Shown here in pieces: positions 10,741 to 20,784 of a DNA stretch of 64,000 bases. Position 1 is the first letter of the stretch. Each line of letters starts with the position of its first letter. The notes beneath the pieces were generated by a model. It saw only the letters and a list, made by a program, of their open reading frames with translations. It searched no databases and had not been told where the DNA came from. The translations under genes and the position numbers were made by a program. The DNA is from Petrolisthes cinctipes (Eukaryota; Arthropoda; Malacostraca; Decapoda; Porcellanidae). Where the stretch lies: assembly GCA_033782935.1 (NCBI GenBank), contig JAWQEG010000516.1, positions 1,612,001 to 1,676,000 on the forward strand, read 5' to 3'.

Positions 10741-13700
10741 TTTGGGTCCCAGAAGCGATCTGTACATGCCTATTCCGTGTTAGAGTATTTTCAAAATACA
10801 GGCCCAAAACATTCTGAAATCGATATTTTAGGTGCCTAAAGTCAATATGTGTATGCATCTTCTGCACCCGTTTAAATCCCAAATTCAACCTCAAAACACC
10901 CGAAAATATGATATTTTTGGGTCCCAGAAGGGATCTGTACATGCCTACTCAGTGCTAGAATGTTTTAAAAATATAGGCTCAAAACATGCTAAAAATCGAT
11001 ATTTTAGGTGCCCAAAAGTCGATATATGCATTCATCTTCAGTACCCGTTTATATCTCAAATTCAAGCTCAGGCTCAAAGCACCTGAAAATTCGATATTTT
11101 GGGGTCCCAGAAGCGATCTGTACATGCCTACTCCGTGTTAAAGTATTTTTTAGAATACAGGCCCAAAACATACTGAAAATCGATATTTTAGGTGCCCAAA
11201 GTCAATATGTGCATGCATCTTCTTTACCCGTTTATATCTCAAATTCAGGCTCAAAACACCCGAAAATTCGATATTTTGGGGTCCCAGAAGCGATTTGTAC
11301 ATGCCTACTCAGTGCTAGTATATTTTCAAAATACATACCTAAAACATGCTAAAAATCGATATTTTAGGTGGCCAAAGTCGATATCTCAAATTCAGGCCCA
11401 AAACACCCGAAAATTCGATATTTTGGGGTTCCAGAAGCGATCTGTACATGCCTACTCCGTGTTAGAGTATTTTCAAAATACAGGACCAAAACATGCTGAA
11501 AATCGATATTTTAGGTGCCTAAAGTCAATAAGTGCATCTTCTGCGCCCGTTTAAATCCCAAATTCAACCTCAAAACACCTGAAAATTTGATATTTTTGGG
11601 TCCCAGAAGGGATCTGTACATGCCTAGTCAGTGCTAGAATGTTTTAAAAATATAGGCTCAAAACATGCTAAAAATCTATATTTTAGGTGCCCAAAAGTCG
11701 ATATGTGCATGCATCTTCAGTACCCGTTTATATCTCAAATTCAGGGTCAAAGCGCCTGAAAATTCGGTATTTTGGGGTACCAGAAGCGATATGTACATGC
11801 CTACTCAGTGCTAGAATATTTTCAAAATATAGGCCCAAAACATGCTAAAAATCGATATTTTATGTGCCCAAAGTCGATATCTCAAATTCAGGCCCAAAAC
11901 ACCTGAGAATTCGATATTTTGGGGTCCCAGAAGCGATCTGTACATGCCTACTCCGTGTTAGAGTATTTTCAAAATACAGGCCCAAAACATATTGAAAATC
12001 GATCTTTTTGGTGCCCAAAAGCCGATATGTGCATGCATCTTCTGTACCCGTTTATATTTCAAATTCAGTCTCCAAACACCCGAAAATTCGGTATATTGGG
12101 GTCCCAGAAGCGATCTGTCCATGCCTACTCCTTGTTAGAGTATTTTCAAAATACAGGCCGAAAACATGCTGAAAATCGATATTTTAGTTGCCCAAAGTCA
12201 ATATGTGCATGCATCTTCTGTACCCGTTTATATCTCAAATTCAGGCTCAAAACACCCGCAAAATCGATATTTTGGGGTCTTAGAAGCGATCTGTATATGC
12301 CTACTCAGTGCTAGAATATTTTCAAAATATAGGCCCAAAACATACTGAAGGTCGATATTTTAGGTGCCCAAAGTCGATATCTCAAATTCAGGACCAAAAC
12401 ACCCCGAAATTCGATATTTTGGGGTCCCAGAAGCGATCTGTACATGCCTACTCCGTGTTAGAGTATTTTCAAAATACAGGCCCAAAACATACTGAAAATC
12501 GATCTTTTAGGTGCCCAAAAGTCGATATGTTCATGCATCTTCTGTACCCGTTTATATCTCAAATTTAGGCTCCAAACACCCGAAAATTCGTAATTTTGGG
12601 GTCCCAGAAGCGATCTGTACATGCCTACTCAGATACAGGCCTAAAACATGCTGAAAATCGATATTATAGGTGCCCAAAGTCAATATGTGTATGCATCTTC
12701 TGCACCCGTTTATATCCCAAATTCAACATCAAAACACCCGAAAATTCTATATTTTTGGGTCCCAGAAGGCATCTGTACATGCCTACTCAGTGCTAAAATG
12801 TTTTCAAAATATAGGCTCGAAACTTGCTAAAAATCGATATTATATGTGTCCAAAGTCGATTTGTCCATGCATTTTCAGTACCCGTTTATATCTCAAATTC
12901 AGGCTCAAAACACCTGAAAATTCGATTTTTTGGGGTCCCAGAAGCGATCTGTACATGCCTACTCCGTATTAAAGTATTTTCAAAATACAGGCCCAAAACA
13001 TACAGAAAATCGATATTTTAGGTGCTTAAAATCAATATGTGCATGCATCTTCTGTACCCGTTTATATATCAAATTCAATCTCAAATCACCCGAAAATTCG
13101 ATATTTTGGGGTCCCAGAATCGATTTGTACATCCCTACTCAGTGCTAGTATTTTTTCAAAATATATACCCAAAATATGCTAAAAATCGATAATTTAAGTG
13201 GCCAAAGACGATATCTCAAATTTAGGCCCAAAACACCCGAAAATTCGATATTTTGTGGTCCAAGAAACGATCTGTACATGCCTACTCCGTGTTAGAGTAT
13301 TTTCAAAATACAGGCCCAAAACATGCTGAAAATCGATATTTTAGATGCCCAAAGTCAATATGTGTATGCATCTTCTGCACCCGTTTAAATCCCAAATTCA
13401 ACCTCAAAACACCCGAAAATTTGATATTTTTGGGTCCCAGAAGGGATCTGTACATGCCTACTCAGTGCTAGAATGTTTTAAAAATATAGGCTCAAAACAT
13501 GCTAAAAATCGATATTTTAAGTGTCCAAAGTCGATATGTGCATGCATCTTCTGTACCCGTTTATATCTCAAATTCAAGCTCCAAACACTCGAAAATTCGA
13601 TATTTTAGATTCCCAGAAACGATCTGTACATGCCTACTCAGATACAGGCCTAAAACATGCTGAAAATCGATATTTTAGGTGCCCAAGGTCAATATGTGTA

Positions 13701-14569
13701 TGCATCTTCTTCACCCGTTTATATCAGAAATTCAACCTCAAAACTCCCGAAAATTCGATATTTTTGGGTCCCAGAATCGATCTGTACCTGCCTACTCAGT
13801 GCTAGAATGTTTTCAAAATATAGGCTCAACACATGTTAAAAATCGATATTATAAATGTCCAAAGTCGATATGTGCATGCATCTTCAGTACCCGTTTATAT
13901 CTCAAATTCAGGCTCAAAACACCCGAAAATTCGATATTTTATGGTCCCAGAAGCGATCTAAACATGTTTACTCCGTGTTAAAGTATTTTCAAAATACAGG
14001 CCCAAAATATGCTGAAAATCGATATTTTAGGTGCCCAAAGTCATTATGTGCATGCATCTTCTGCACCCGTTTATATCTCAAATTCAGGCTCAAAACACCC
14101 AAAATTTCGATATTTTGTGGTCCCAGAAGCGATCTGTACATGCCTACTCAGTGCTAGTATATTTTCAAAATATATACCCAAAACATGCTAAAAATCGATA
14201 TTTTAGGTGGCCAAAGTCGATATCTCAATTTCAGGTCTAAAACACCCGTAAATTCGATATTTTGGGGTCCCAGAAGCAATCTGTACATGCCTACTTAGTG
14301 CTAGAATGTTTTCAAAATACAGGCCCAAAACATACTGAAAATCGATCTTTTAGGTGCCCAAAAGTCGATATGTTCATGCATCTTCTGTACCCGTTTATAT
14401 CTCAAATTCTGGCTCAAAACACCCGAAAATTCGATATTTTGGGGTCCCAGAAGCGATCTGTACATGCCTACTCAGATACAGGCCCAAAACATGCTGAAAA
14501 TCGATATTTTATGTTCCCAAAGTCAATATGTGTATGCATCTTCTGCACCCGTTTATATCTCAAATTCAG

Positions 14570-14574
14570 GCTCA
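14570..14574 (+). repeat. target-site duplication GCTCA, left copy
   Basis: GCTCA directly precedes the BEL LTR and recurs directly after the other LTR at 21691-21695. The uninterrupted satellite reads AGGCTCAAAACACCCG, so the five bases were present once before insertion. Five bp is the usual length for BEL/Pao integrase. Confidence 0.93.
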
Positions 14575-14616
14575 TGTTTCAATAGGTGATGGAAGATAGC
14601 ACTGGCAGTAACACTC

Positions 14617-14622
14617 TTTATT
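14617..14622 (-). terminator. polyadenylation signal AATAAA in BEL 3' LTR
   Basis: AATAAA on the element's sense strand, about 43 bp from the downstream end of the LTR. This is where a 3' LTR would direct cleavage and polyadenylation. The same hexamer is at 20827-20832 in the 5' LTR. Confidence 0.6.
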
Positions 14623-15402
14623 GTAAGGTCCAACCTGTGAACAATCGTACAGAATAATACATGGAGCTAATAATCGATATTCAATGAACTATTCATATAT
14701 ATATATTACTAAACATACTATATGCATTATCACAAACACCACAAAACTCACGCAGTGCCTCCACTACATCGCACTGGTGATATGCGCCAGCCATACTGCC
14801 TGTTCGAACAGCAATCATCAAATCCATGACCCTCAGGTTGCACAAGCACTGCAACGCAATACCTAAATTAATGGTTATTATAGACAAGACTATACCACAC
14901 GAATCCACATAGGTAGTACAACTATAAAAATAATAATTAACGTAATTAATTTCTATAGATCATGAGATACTTACATCAAAACACAATTTATCACTAATAA
15001 ACACTGTCGTCACAACACTTCACTGCAAACAGCGAACACTAACTTACCTGAAATGTTGCTCCCACAAACATGCAAAATTATCACCAAATTCCTATAAATT
15101 CCCACTTAAACCTTCACCGCTGGCGAGCGTACGTATTCAAGGTCTACGTCTGACTGAGGGTAAAGGCAAACGGCTGCCACTACCTTGAGTTGGTGGGATC
15201 GACAAGATCCACTCTACACCTACACGTCACACATTATACAAAATTATCGTTTAACAATAACAATATTCTTTAACAGAAGCAATACACAAATATATCAGAA
15301 ATTCATACATATCTCCCCAATTTATCACAAATACTAATCATAAAATTAAAAGGTTTACAGAAACTGTGTAGAGGAGATACTGAGAGATTCTCAATACATG
15401 AT

Positions 15403-15430
15403 TCCCGTGTCGGGAATCGAACCCGGGCTT
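15403..15430 (-). other. tRNA-like B-box segment in the LTR
   Basis: On the minus strand GGTTCGATTCC (15413-15423) is an exact match to the RNA polymerase III B-box consensus, set in a GC-rich CCCGGG...CCCG context like a tRNA T-arm. The same segment is at 21614-21641 in the other LTR. Two related imperfect palindromes, CTGAGAGATTCTCAA and CTGAGACATTCTCAG, flank it. No convincing A box, anticodon arm or acceptor stem is present, so it is not a tRNA gene; it may be a captured tRNA or SINE fragment. Confidence 0.5.
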
Positions 15431-15478
15431 TGAGGGTCGACCTTAACTGAAAAGAGATACTGAGACATTCTCAGTACA

Positions 15479-15489
15479 CTCCCCCCTCG
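15479..15489 (-). promoter_or_regulatory. polypurine tract of the BEL element
   Basis: On the minus strand GAGGGGGGAG lies immediately before the 3' LTR. A purine run in this position primes plus-strand DNA synthesis in LTR retrotransposons, and it fixes the inner edge of the LTR. Confidence 0.85.
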
Positions 15490-15517
15490 AACATTGCCAA
15501 GGTACAGGTAATTTCCA

Positions 15518-18211
15518 CTACTGATCTTCGATGGGTAGGAGTAACACGAGTCGATGTACTGACCTATTCACCAATCTGTCTTTTCTTCCTTTATATTCAT
15601 CACTACTGCATAAAGGCTTGTATCTTAGCACTACGTCTCTGACTTTCCCATCTTTACCTGCATTAGCTTGGAATACCTGCGCTAGTCTCCAATTACATCT
15701 GACCAAATCATTGTCTTGAACCAGTACGATGTCACCTTTTTGCAAATTCCTTCGTTCAGTATGCCACTTGTGTCTCACCAATAGTGCTGGGAAATAGTCC
15801 CGCATCCACCGCTTCCAAAATGTAGTTACAATGGTTTGAATGATAGTGAATCGTTTTCTAACATCAGGCTCATTCCCCATGGGTCCGCTAGGGACTTTGT
15901 TACTGGATCTTCCAAGCAACAGATCATTAGGGCATAAGTATGCCCCCATATCGATATCATATCCTGGCTTTAATCCAATGGGCCTCTCATTCAGTAAGTT
16001 CGCTACCTCAAACAGTACTGTCTGAAGCTCGCCAAAGCTTAACACGCACTCCCCAACAGCTATCACCAACAATCTCTTCACTGTCTTTATTAGAGCCTCA
16101 CAAATTCCATTTTGCCATGGCGCATTAGCAGATTTATTAAAAGACCATGTCGTTCCTTGATTCAAGCTGAACGTAGAGATTTGAGAAGTGTTCCATTTTC
16201 CCATCATATTCCTTATTTCTTTACTGGCTGCCGTCAGCTGAGTGCCCATGTCAGAATGAATGGTTTGAGGGTACCCTCGTATCGAGACGAAACGACGAAA
16301 TGTGCTCAAGAAACTGTCTGTGTCGTAACCTTCCGTCAGATCGAGGTAGACAGCTCGACAAGTGAAGCATGTAAATATCACTCCATAGACTTTTGCTCTT
16401 GATCTCCGCTTGACAGTATCCCGAATGAGTATAGGGCCAAATAGATCTAAGGCGGTGTTGTAGAATGCAGGGGAAGGTTTCAGTCTTTTGTCGGGAAGCT
16501 GTCCCATTTGCTGTTCCATTCTAGGTTTGTCTATTTTTTTACATATTACACACTTCTCTTTAATTAATTTGATCACTTTACGTGCTCCTGGTACCCAAAA
16601 TTTTCTTTGAAGTTTAGCCAACGTTAAGTCCACCCCTCCATGGTCGTTGTTGTGTAGGTGTTGTATGTATAGTATGGTGAATGGGTTTGATCTTGATAGT
16701 AGTATGAACTTGTCTTGGTTCCAGTCATCTTTTAACCATTTGCTTATCCTCTCTCCTACTGTGATGATGCCATTTTCATTTACACTGGGTCCCAACCTTT
16801 TAAATCTCTTTTCCCAATCTCCTGCAAATTCTCTTTGAACTATTTTTATCCAATAATTTTCTGCTTGTTTCAGATCTGCAGATGTAAGGTTATGTAATAG
16901 GCCTTTAAACGACTTCTGTTTACAAAGAAGCAAAATCATAGCAGTAGTATTAATCATCCTTTCATAAGAGCTGAAACATTTGATATCTATTATGGATGCT
17001 TCTTGCCCATGGTTAATTTTAACATCGCATGTAAGTGTGATACAGCTCCTGTCGGGTAATTCCTGTATACAAGGTTGACTGATTGGCCATTGTTCCTTAG
17101 AAAGTGTCAAATACTTTGGACCAGTCTGCCACAGAGAATCAGAGCCCATCTTCGAGGGATGTTGTGGTCGTGTAGCAAAGTCGGCAGCATTATCAGTAGA
17201 GGTTGTCCACCACCATTCATCGGTGTTTGTGAGGGCTTGAATCTCTACGATTCTGGTTGCTACAAATGTCCCAAATCCGTGGGACTCCTTTTGGATTTGT
17301 GATCGTACGATCATTGAATCAGTTAGATGTAACACTTCTTCAAACTCAAAACGACTTTCTTTCTCAATTACTTTCCGCATTCTAGCGGAAAGCACTGCAG
17401 CACATAGTTTGAGCCTAGGGATAGTTATCTGTCGTACCGGTGCTACCCTGCTTTTGGCCGCAAGAAGCTGGGATGAGTATGTACAACTCTGTAACTTGAA
17501 GCGAACGTATGCACACGTCGCGTAAGCAGCATTACTGGCATCAGAGTACATAACAAGAATTGGATTTCCAACTGCAGTATCTGGTCTAACGCATCTTTTG
17601 AACTTCACTTTTTCCAGCTCATACATTTCTGTGAATAAATAAATCCATTGATTATACATCTGATAAGGAATTGGGTCGTCCCAGCCCAACTCAACTCCAT
17701 CATTTTCATTTTTCAGTGTGATCAGTTGTCTCAGTAATAACTTACACCGCATTGTGAAAGGCGTAGCTAGACCAAGAGGGTCGTATAGAGAGGCTACTTG
17801 GCTCAGGATCATCCTCTTAGTCAGAGAATTTGGTGCTTTCTTGATGATATCATCGACAGTGAGGTTCGGCTCGGTGTGAACTTTCTTGTACTTCTTGGAA
17901 AAGTTAATGCTTACTTTAAATATAAACTTATCCTTCTTTGGTTCCCATCTCATTCCTAAAACCTTTTCCATTTCAGTGTCTACCAGTTTTTTATCATATA
18001 CTTTATCGTGATCGCCAGATATAACCCATTGCTTTATCTGAAAGCCGCCCACTTTCAGGATCTCGCCCGTATCCGTTAGTTTTCTAAGGGCTTCTGATAC
18101 AGTATCACATGAATGAATGACGTCGTCAACATACGAGTCATGGATAAGCATGGCTGCAGCTTCAGGATATTCTGACTCCAACATTTCCGCTGTCTTATGC
18201 ATGGCTGTCAT
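15518..18211 (-). CDS. pol: BEL pol C-terminal part: RT palm, RNase H, integrase (frame-disrupted pol)
   Basis: An 897-codon frame. The RT catalytic YVDD is at residues 27-30, followed by a BEL-type RT/RNase H region with MYSDAS near 221. The integrase zinc domain (HNNDHGG ... CVICKK) is near 515-560. The catalytic core has D in LDLFGP (about 587), D in HSDMGTQL (about 654) and E in NGICEALIK (about 705). A DUF5641-like tail ends at the stop, 29 bases before the polypurine tract. The listed Met is simply the first in this frame; the coding homology extends a few codons further upstream (GDRPSG), so this is not a true start. It is the downstream fragment of a pol split by a frame change near 18235. 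All visible catalytic residues are intact. Confidence 0.9.
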   Translation of the reverse strand: MTAMHKTAEMLESEYPEAAAMLIHDSYVDDVIHSCDTVSEALRKLTDTGEILKVGGFQIKQWVISGDHDKVYDKKLVDTEMEKVLGMRWEPKKDKFIFKVSINFSKKYKKVHTEPNLTVDDIIKKAPNSLTKRMILSQVASLYDPLGLATPFTMRCKLLLRQLITLKNENDGVELGWDDPIPYQMYNQWIYLFTEMYELEKVKFKRCVRPDTAVGNPILVMYSDASNAAYATCAYVRFKLQSCTYSSQLLAAKSRVAPVRQITIPRLKLCAAVLSARMRKVIEKESRFEFEEVLHLTDSMIVRSQIQKESHGFGTFVATRIVEIQALTNTDEWWWTTSTDNAADFATRPQHPSKMGSDSLWQTGPKYLTLSKEQWPISQPCIQELPDRSCITLTCDVKINHGQEASIIDIKCFSSYERMINTTAMILLLCKQKSFKGLLHNLTSADLKQAENYWIKIVQREFAGDWEKRFKRLGPSVNENGIITVGERISKWLKDDWNQDKFILLSRSNPFTILYIQHLHNNDHGGVDLTLAKLQRKFWVPGARKVIKLIKEKCVICKKIDKPRMEQQMGQLPDKRLKPSPAFYNTALDLFGPILIRDTVKRRSRAKVYGVIFTCFTCRAVYLDLTEGYDTDSFLSTFRRFVSIRGYPQTIHSDMGTQLTAASKEIRNMMGKWNTSQISTFSLNQGTTWSFNKSANAPWQNGICEALIKTVKRLLVIAVGECVLSFGELQTVLFEVANLLNERPIGLKPGYDIDMGAYLCPNDLLLGRSSNKVPSGPMGNEPDVRKRFTIIQTIVTTFWKRWMRDYFPALLVRHKWHTERRNLQKGDIVLVQDNDLVRCNWRLAQVFQANAGKDGKVRDVVLRYKPLCSSDEYKGRKDRLVNRSVHRLVLLLPIEDQ

Positions 18212-18230
18212 TGCAATTATGCCGCTAGGT

Positions 18231-18728
18231 CTATCCCCGACAGTAATGGTCGGGATTTTTGTCAGGGTTCATGTTTCGCCACAGGAATCTGTGTGTCATT
18301 TGGTCTAATTTTGAAATTAATACCGAATTGTACATCTTGCTTATATCCCCTACTATTGCTACTGGTTTCTCACGAAATCTAAGTAGGATACCGAATAGGT
18401 CGTTCAGCACGTCAGGACCCTTGGCATAATAGTCATTGAGCACATGACCCATGTAGGATGCAGATGAGTTGAACACTATTCTTATGGGAGTGGACTTCGA
18501 TTCAGGTCTCAGCACCTCATGATGGGGGATGTAATGTACAGGGCCTTCATAATTTCTCATCTCCTCGTCAGTTAGTTTCCTAGCCACTCCACGTGCAACC
18601 ATATCCTGCATTTGATCGCTATATGCTTTTGCATATTTTGCTCCTCTTTTGGAAAGTCTCTTCTCAGTGGAGCGCAACCTGGCCAGAGAAACTGATAAGA
18701 TTTGATCCACGGGTAAATCACAATCCAA
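18231..18728 (-). pseudogene. pol: BEL reverse transcriptase N-terminal part, frame-shifted fragment
   Basis: A 165-codon frame carrying the beginning of the BEL reverse transcriptase: a helix with RSTEKRLSKRG, the LTDEE and YIPHHEVLRPES motifs, the RIVFNSSAS motif, and the first catalytic Asp in VAIVGDISKMY. It overlaps the end of the gag-protease frame; the homology passes from that frame to this one near 18690, just after the YPWIK motif. It ends at an early stop at 18231, and homology resumes in a third frame a few bases later. A small deletion around 18235 best explains the second break. It is called a pseudogene because neither end is a real protein end. Confidence 0.85.
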
Positions 18729-20761
18729 CGATTTTTTTCTGGGTCGTGACTTAGTCCCTTTGTGATGAGCGCCAACTCTCTTTCCTCTTTGACACTATAC
18801 TTGTTGCTACCAAGTGGGCACTTCCCACACTTGCAGTTACCACATTTAGGGTTACAATGGATTCCTAGACTCTCGACATCGAAGAAAGCCTGCAGTCTTT
18901 TTGTCACACTTTCCTTTGGCTCTACATGTAAATCGTTAACATGGGATACACCGGCCAAATGATTCACCCTTACATATACATAACTATTGTTAACAGAATC
19001 GACATTTAACAAGGGGTGTGAACCTCTAATACAGTACCCAAAGGGACCTTGCATAAGTTGGAGGTCACCTACGGTTTGCAGAACTGATGGGAATAACTTG
19101 CAATAATCTGTACCTATCAATAGAACAATTTTACCATGTGGGCGTGCGATGTCCTTGTCCTGGATTACCCAAAGAGCTGCCACGCTGGTTGTGTCTACTG
19201 GACGCGCTTCTGATGTGATTTCAGAAATACCACACGCTTTGACGTTGTGTATATTACCATGACAATCATTAAGTGGTACGTTATATTCTAATGTTTCAAA
19301 CTTGCTGCATACATTTCCAACTCTAGTGACCTCCAGACTTATACTTCTTCCTTTTAAGCCTAAATCCTTAGCCATGCGATTAGTAATTAGATTCATATCA
19401 CTACCCGGGTCCCACAGTGTTGTTATCGGATAGGCATTACTGTAAACAGAACTTATCATCAAAAGTGCCTTGCTCCAGGACAGTACATTACTACTAGCAT
19501 GCGCTTCTGGCTTTGAAAGGCAACTGTGGAGCATCCAGTGGTGATTTCTACCACATTCACTACATGATACACTTCGAGTGCACTGACGTCCTACATGTCC
19601 TAAACGTAAACAGCGGAAACATGCTCCCATTTGCCGCACAGCATCCATTTTATCATTGTTGGCAAGCCTTTGAAACCCTGAGCACTTTGTGATGTCGTGA
19701 GCATTTGTGCCATGGTACCAACATTCGCTAGAATTCTTCACTCCAGTTTCAGTCCTCTGGATATTTTCAGCTAAAGTTGACATTTGTTTAGTTAGATTAA
19801 TCATGCACTCCTCTATTTTCTCTTGTTTCCCCTGAAGTTTAGTTACAGCAGTAGTCAAGGATTCAGGTTCACTGTCAAAACTCGTGGCATGCACTCGCGC
19901 TTTACTAGCATTGTCAGTTACTCTCACATCAGAATGCATGTACTCTAGTGCCTGCTTTTCTTTCAACAAATATTGTAGTAGCTCACTGAATAACTTATCT
20001 TTATTCGTAATAGCTTGTAAAATGTTCACCCATTCCCTTTTCTGAACGGCAGGAAGGAGTTTTTCTATGTGGCTAACCATCGTGACCGTGTTCATCTCAG
20101 CACACAATTTAAGTTTTTTGAGATCTAAGTATGCCCTTTCCACAATATCTACCATCTCTATGAATCCCTTTGAACTGACTTCGGGTACTAGCTTTAGATC
20201 TTTAATGTCACTCAAAACCGCCTCCACCAGCTTTGATGGGTTGCCATATCTGTCATCTAATCTTTTCATCATATCTTTAAATGAATCATCTGCACCTTGC
20301 ACGACTTCCAATGCTTCCCCCGATAGGCAAGACCGCAATACGTAAGGATCATCCTCGTACACGGGTTTCATTAGTCGTTCATAATCCTTGCAAAAAGTGG
20401 GATACTTTCGTATGCTACCGTTAAAGTGTGGTGGAGTCAGCCGTTGCATCCTAAGTTTAGGCAAATCACTTACAGGTTTAGAAATCATTGCATGTGCATC
20501 GTTTTTCACTCTTTCAACGTTCGTAATGTAAATCTCAAGTTCATCAATCATCTTGTCATAGTTCTCATCACTGGAATTAAGAGACTTTACCAACTTTTCA
20601 TTGATCTCTTCCATCACTTTGAACTGCACTAAAATATCACTGTAAATATCTTGCAATACTGCCATTGGATCATTCTGCGAATGTGCCTCCCTCAGCAGGT
20701 TCACTTTCCGCGTAAACTTGCGCTTGGCAACAGCACGGCTGTCCTTCAGATCCTGGTCCAT
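18572..20761 (-). CDS. gag: BEL gag-protease polyprotein
   Basis: A 729-codon frame starting 24 bases inside the 5' LTR. The N-terminal ~100 residues are charged and helical. A DUF1759-like Gag domain follows (about 105-260, with LTPPHFNG). A CCHC-type knuckle pair lies near 381-415 (CFRCLRLGHVGRQC then CSECGRNHHW). Next comes a DUF1758-like aspartic protease whose active-site loop reads WDPGSDMNLI near residue 450, where D-S/T-G is normal. A Cys-rich CGNCKCGKCPLG segment lies near 650, then the linker to RT. After YPWIK the frame leaves BEL homology, and the last ~40 residues are an out-of-frame tail. The listed Met is the first after the LTR and fits the family. Gag would form particles; the protease would mature the polyprotein. 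Confidence 0.9.
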   Translation of the reverse strand: MDQDLKDSRAVAKRKFTRKVNLLREAHSQNDPMAVLQDIYSDILVQFKVMEEINEKLVKSLNSSDENYDKMIDELEIYITNVERVKNDAHAMISKPVSDLPKLRMQRLTPPHFNGSIRKYPTFCKDYERLMKPVYEDDPYVLRSCLSGEALEVVQGADDSFKDMMKRLDDRYGNPSKLVEAVLSDIKDLKLVPEVSSKGFIEMVDIVERAYLDLKKLKLCAEMNTVTMVSHIEKLLPAVQKREWVNILQAITNKDKLFSELLQYLLKEKQALEYMHSDVRVTDNASKARVHATSFDSEPESLTTAVTKLQGKQEKIEECMINLTKQMSTLAENIQRTETGVKNSSECWYHGTNAHDITKCSGFQRLANNDKMDAVRQMGACFRCLRLGHVGRQCTRSVSCSECGRNHHWMLHSCLSKPEAHASSNVLSWSKALLMISSVYSNAYPITTLWDPGSDMNLITNRMAKDLGLKGRSISLEVTRVGNVCSKFETLEYNVPLNDCHGNIHNVKACGISEITSEARPVDTTSVAALWVIQDKDIARPHGKIVLLIGTDYCKLFPSVLQTVGDLQLMQGPFGYCIRGSHPLLNVDSVNNSYVYVRVNHLAGVSHVNDLHVEPKESVTKRLQAFFDVESLGIHCNPKCGNCKCGKCPLGSNKYSVKEERELALITKGLSHDPEKNRWIVIYPWIKSYQFLWPGCAPLRRDFPKEEQNMQKHIAIKCRIWLHVEWLGN

Positions 20762-20784
20762 TTTGACTGGGGCTTGTGTTGGAC

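Larger units (their letters stand above)
5331..14574 (+). repeat. satellite array, plus orientation, left segment (176-bp family)
   Basis: About 9.2 kb of tandem repeats. Each full monomer carries, in order, ATCGATATTTTAGGTG, the TGTGCATGCATCTTC block, CCCGTTTATATCTCAAATTC, ATTCGATATTTTGGGG, CGATCTGTACATGCCTACTC and TTTTCAAAATA. Full monomers are 176 bp. They are mixed with a ~148-bp form lacking the ATGTGCATGCATCTTC to CCCGTTTAT block and a ~159-bp form lacking the TGCTAGAATATTTTCAAA block. The array starts mid-monomer at the Gmr1-like LTR and ends mid-monomer at the BEL element. Short open frames across it are repeat artefacts. Nothing else is seen in this stretch. Confidence 0.95.
14575..15478 (-). 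repeat. BEL 3' LTR
   Basis: 904 bp, matched over its full length by 20785-21690. On the plus strand it begins TGTTTCA and ends CTCAGTACA. It carries a polyadenylation hexamer near the element's downstream end and a tRNA-like B-box segment near its upstream end. Open frames of 60-71 codons inside it occur in both LTRs and have no recognisable product. Confidence 0.95.

Noticed and set aside
5331..14574. CRISPR-like array of regular repeats
   Set aside because: There is no repeat-spacer alternation. The whole 176-bp unit repeats, the context is an animal genome with retrotransposons, and no cas genes occur.
5203..14585. Many plus-strand open frames of 60-220 codons across the left satellite
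   Set aside because: They recur every monomer in all three frames with the same peptide motifs, because the 176-bp unit has few stops on one strand and shifts frame each turn. No start context, domain or independent conservation supports them.
14684..14908. Small open frames inside the BEL LTRs (60-71 codons, both strands; again at 20894-21118)
   Set aside because: They are paired only because the LTRs are copies. They overlap on opposite strands, have no recognisable domain, and lie in LTR sequence.
15403..15430. Complete tRNA gene
   Set aside because: Only a B-box/T-arm-like piece is present. I could not build an acceptor stem, D-arm or anticodon arm, and the segment is duplicated as part of the LTRs.
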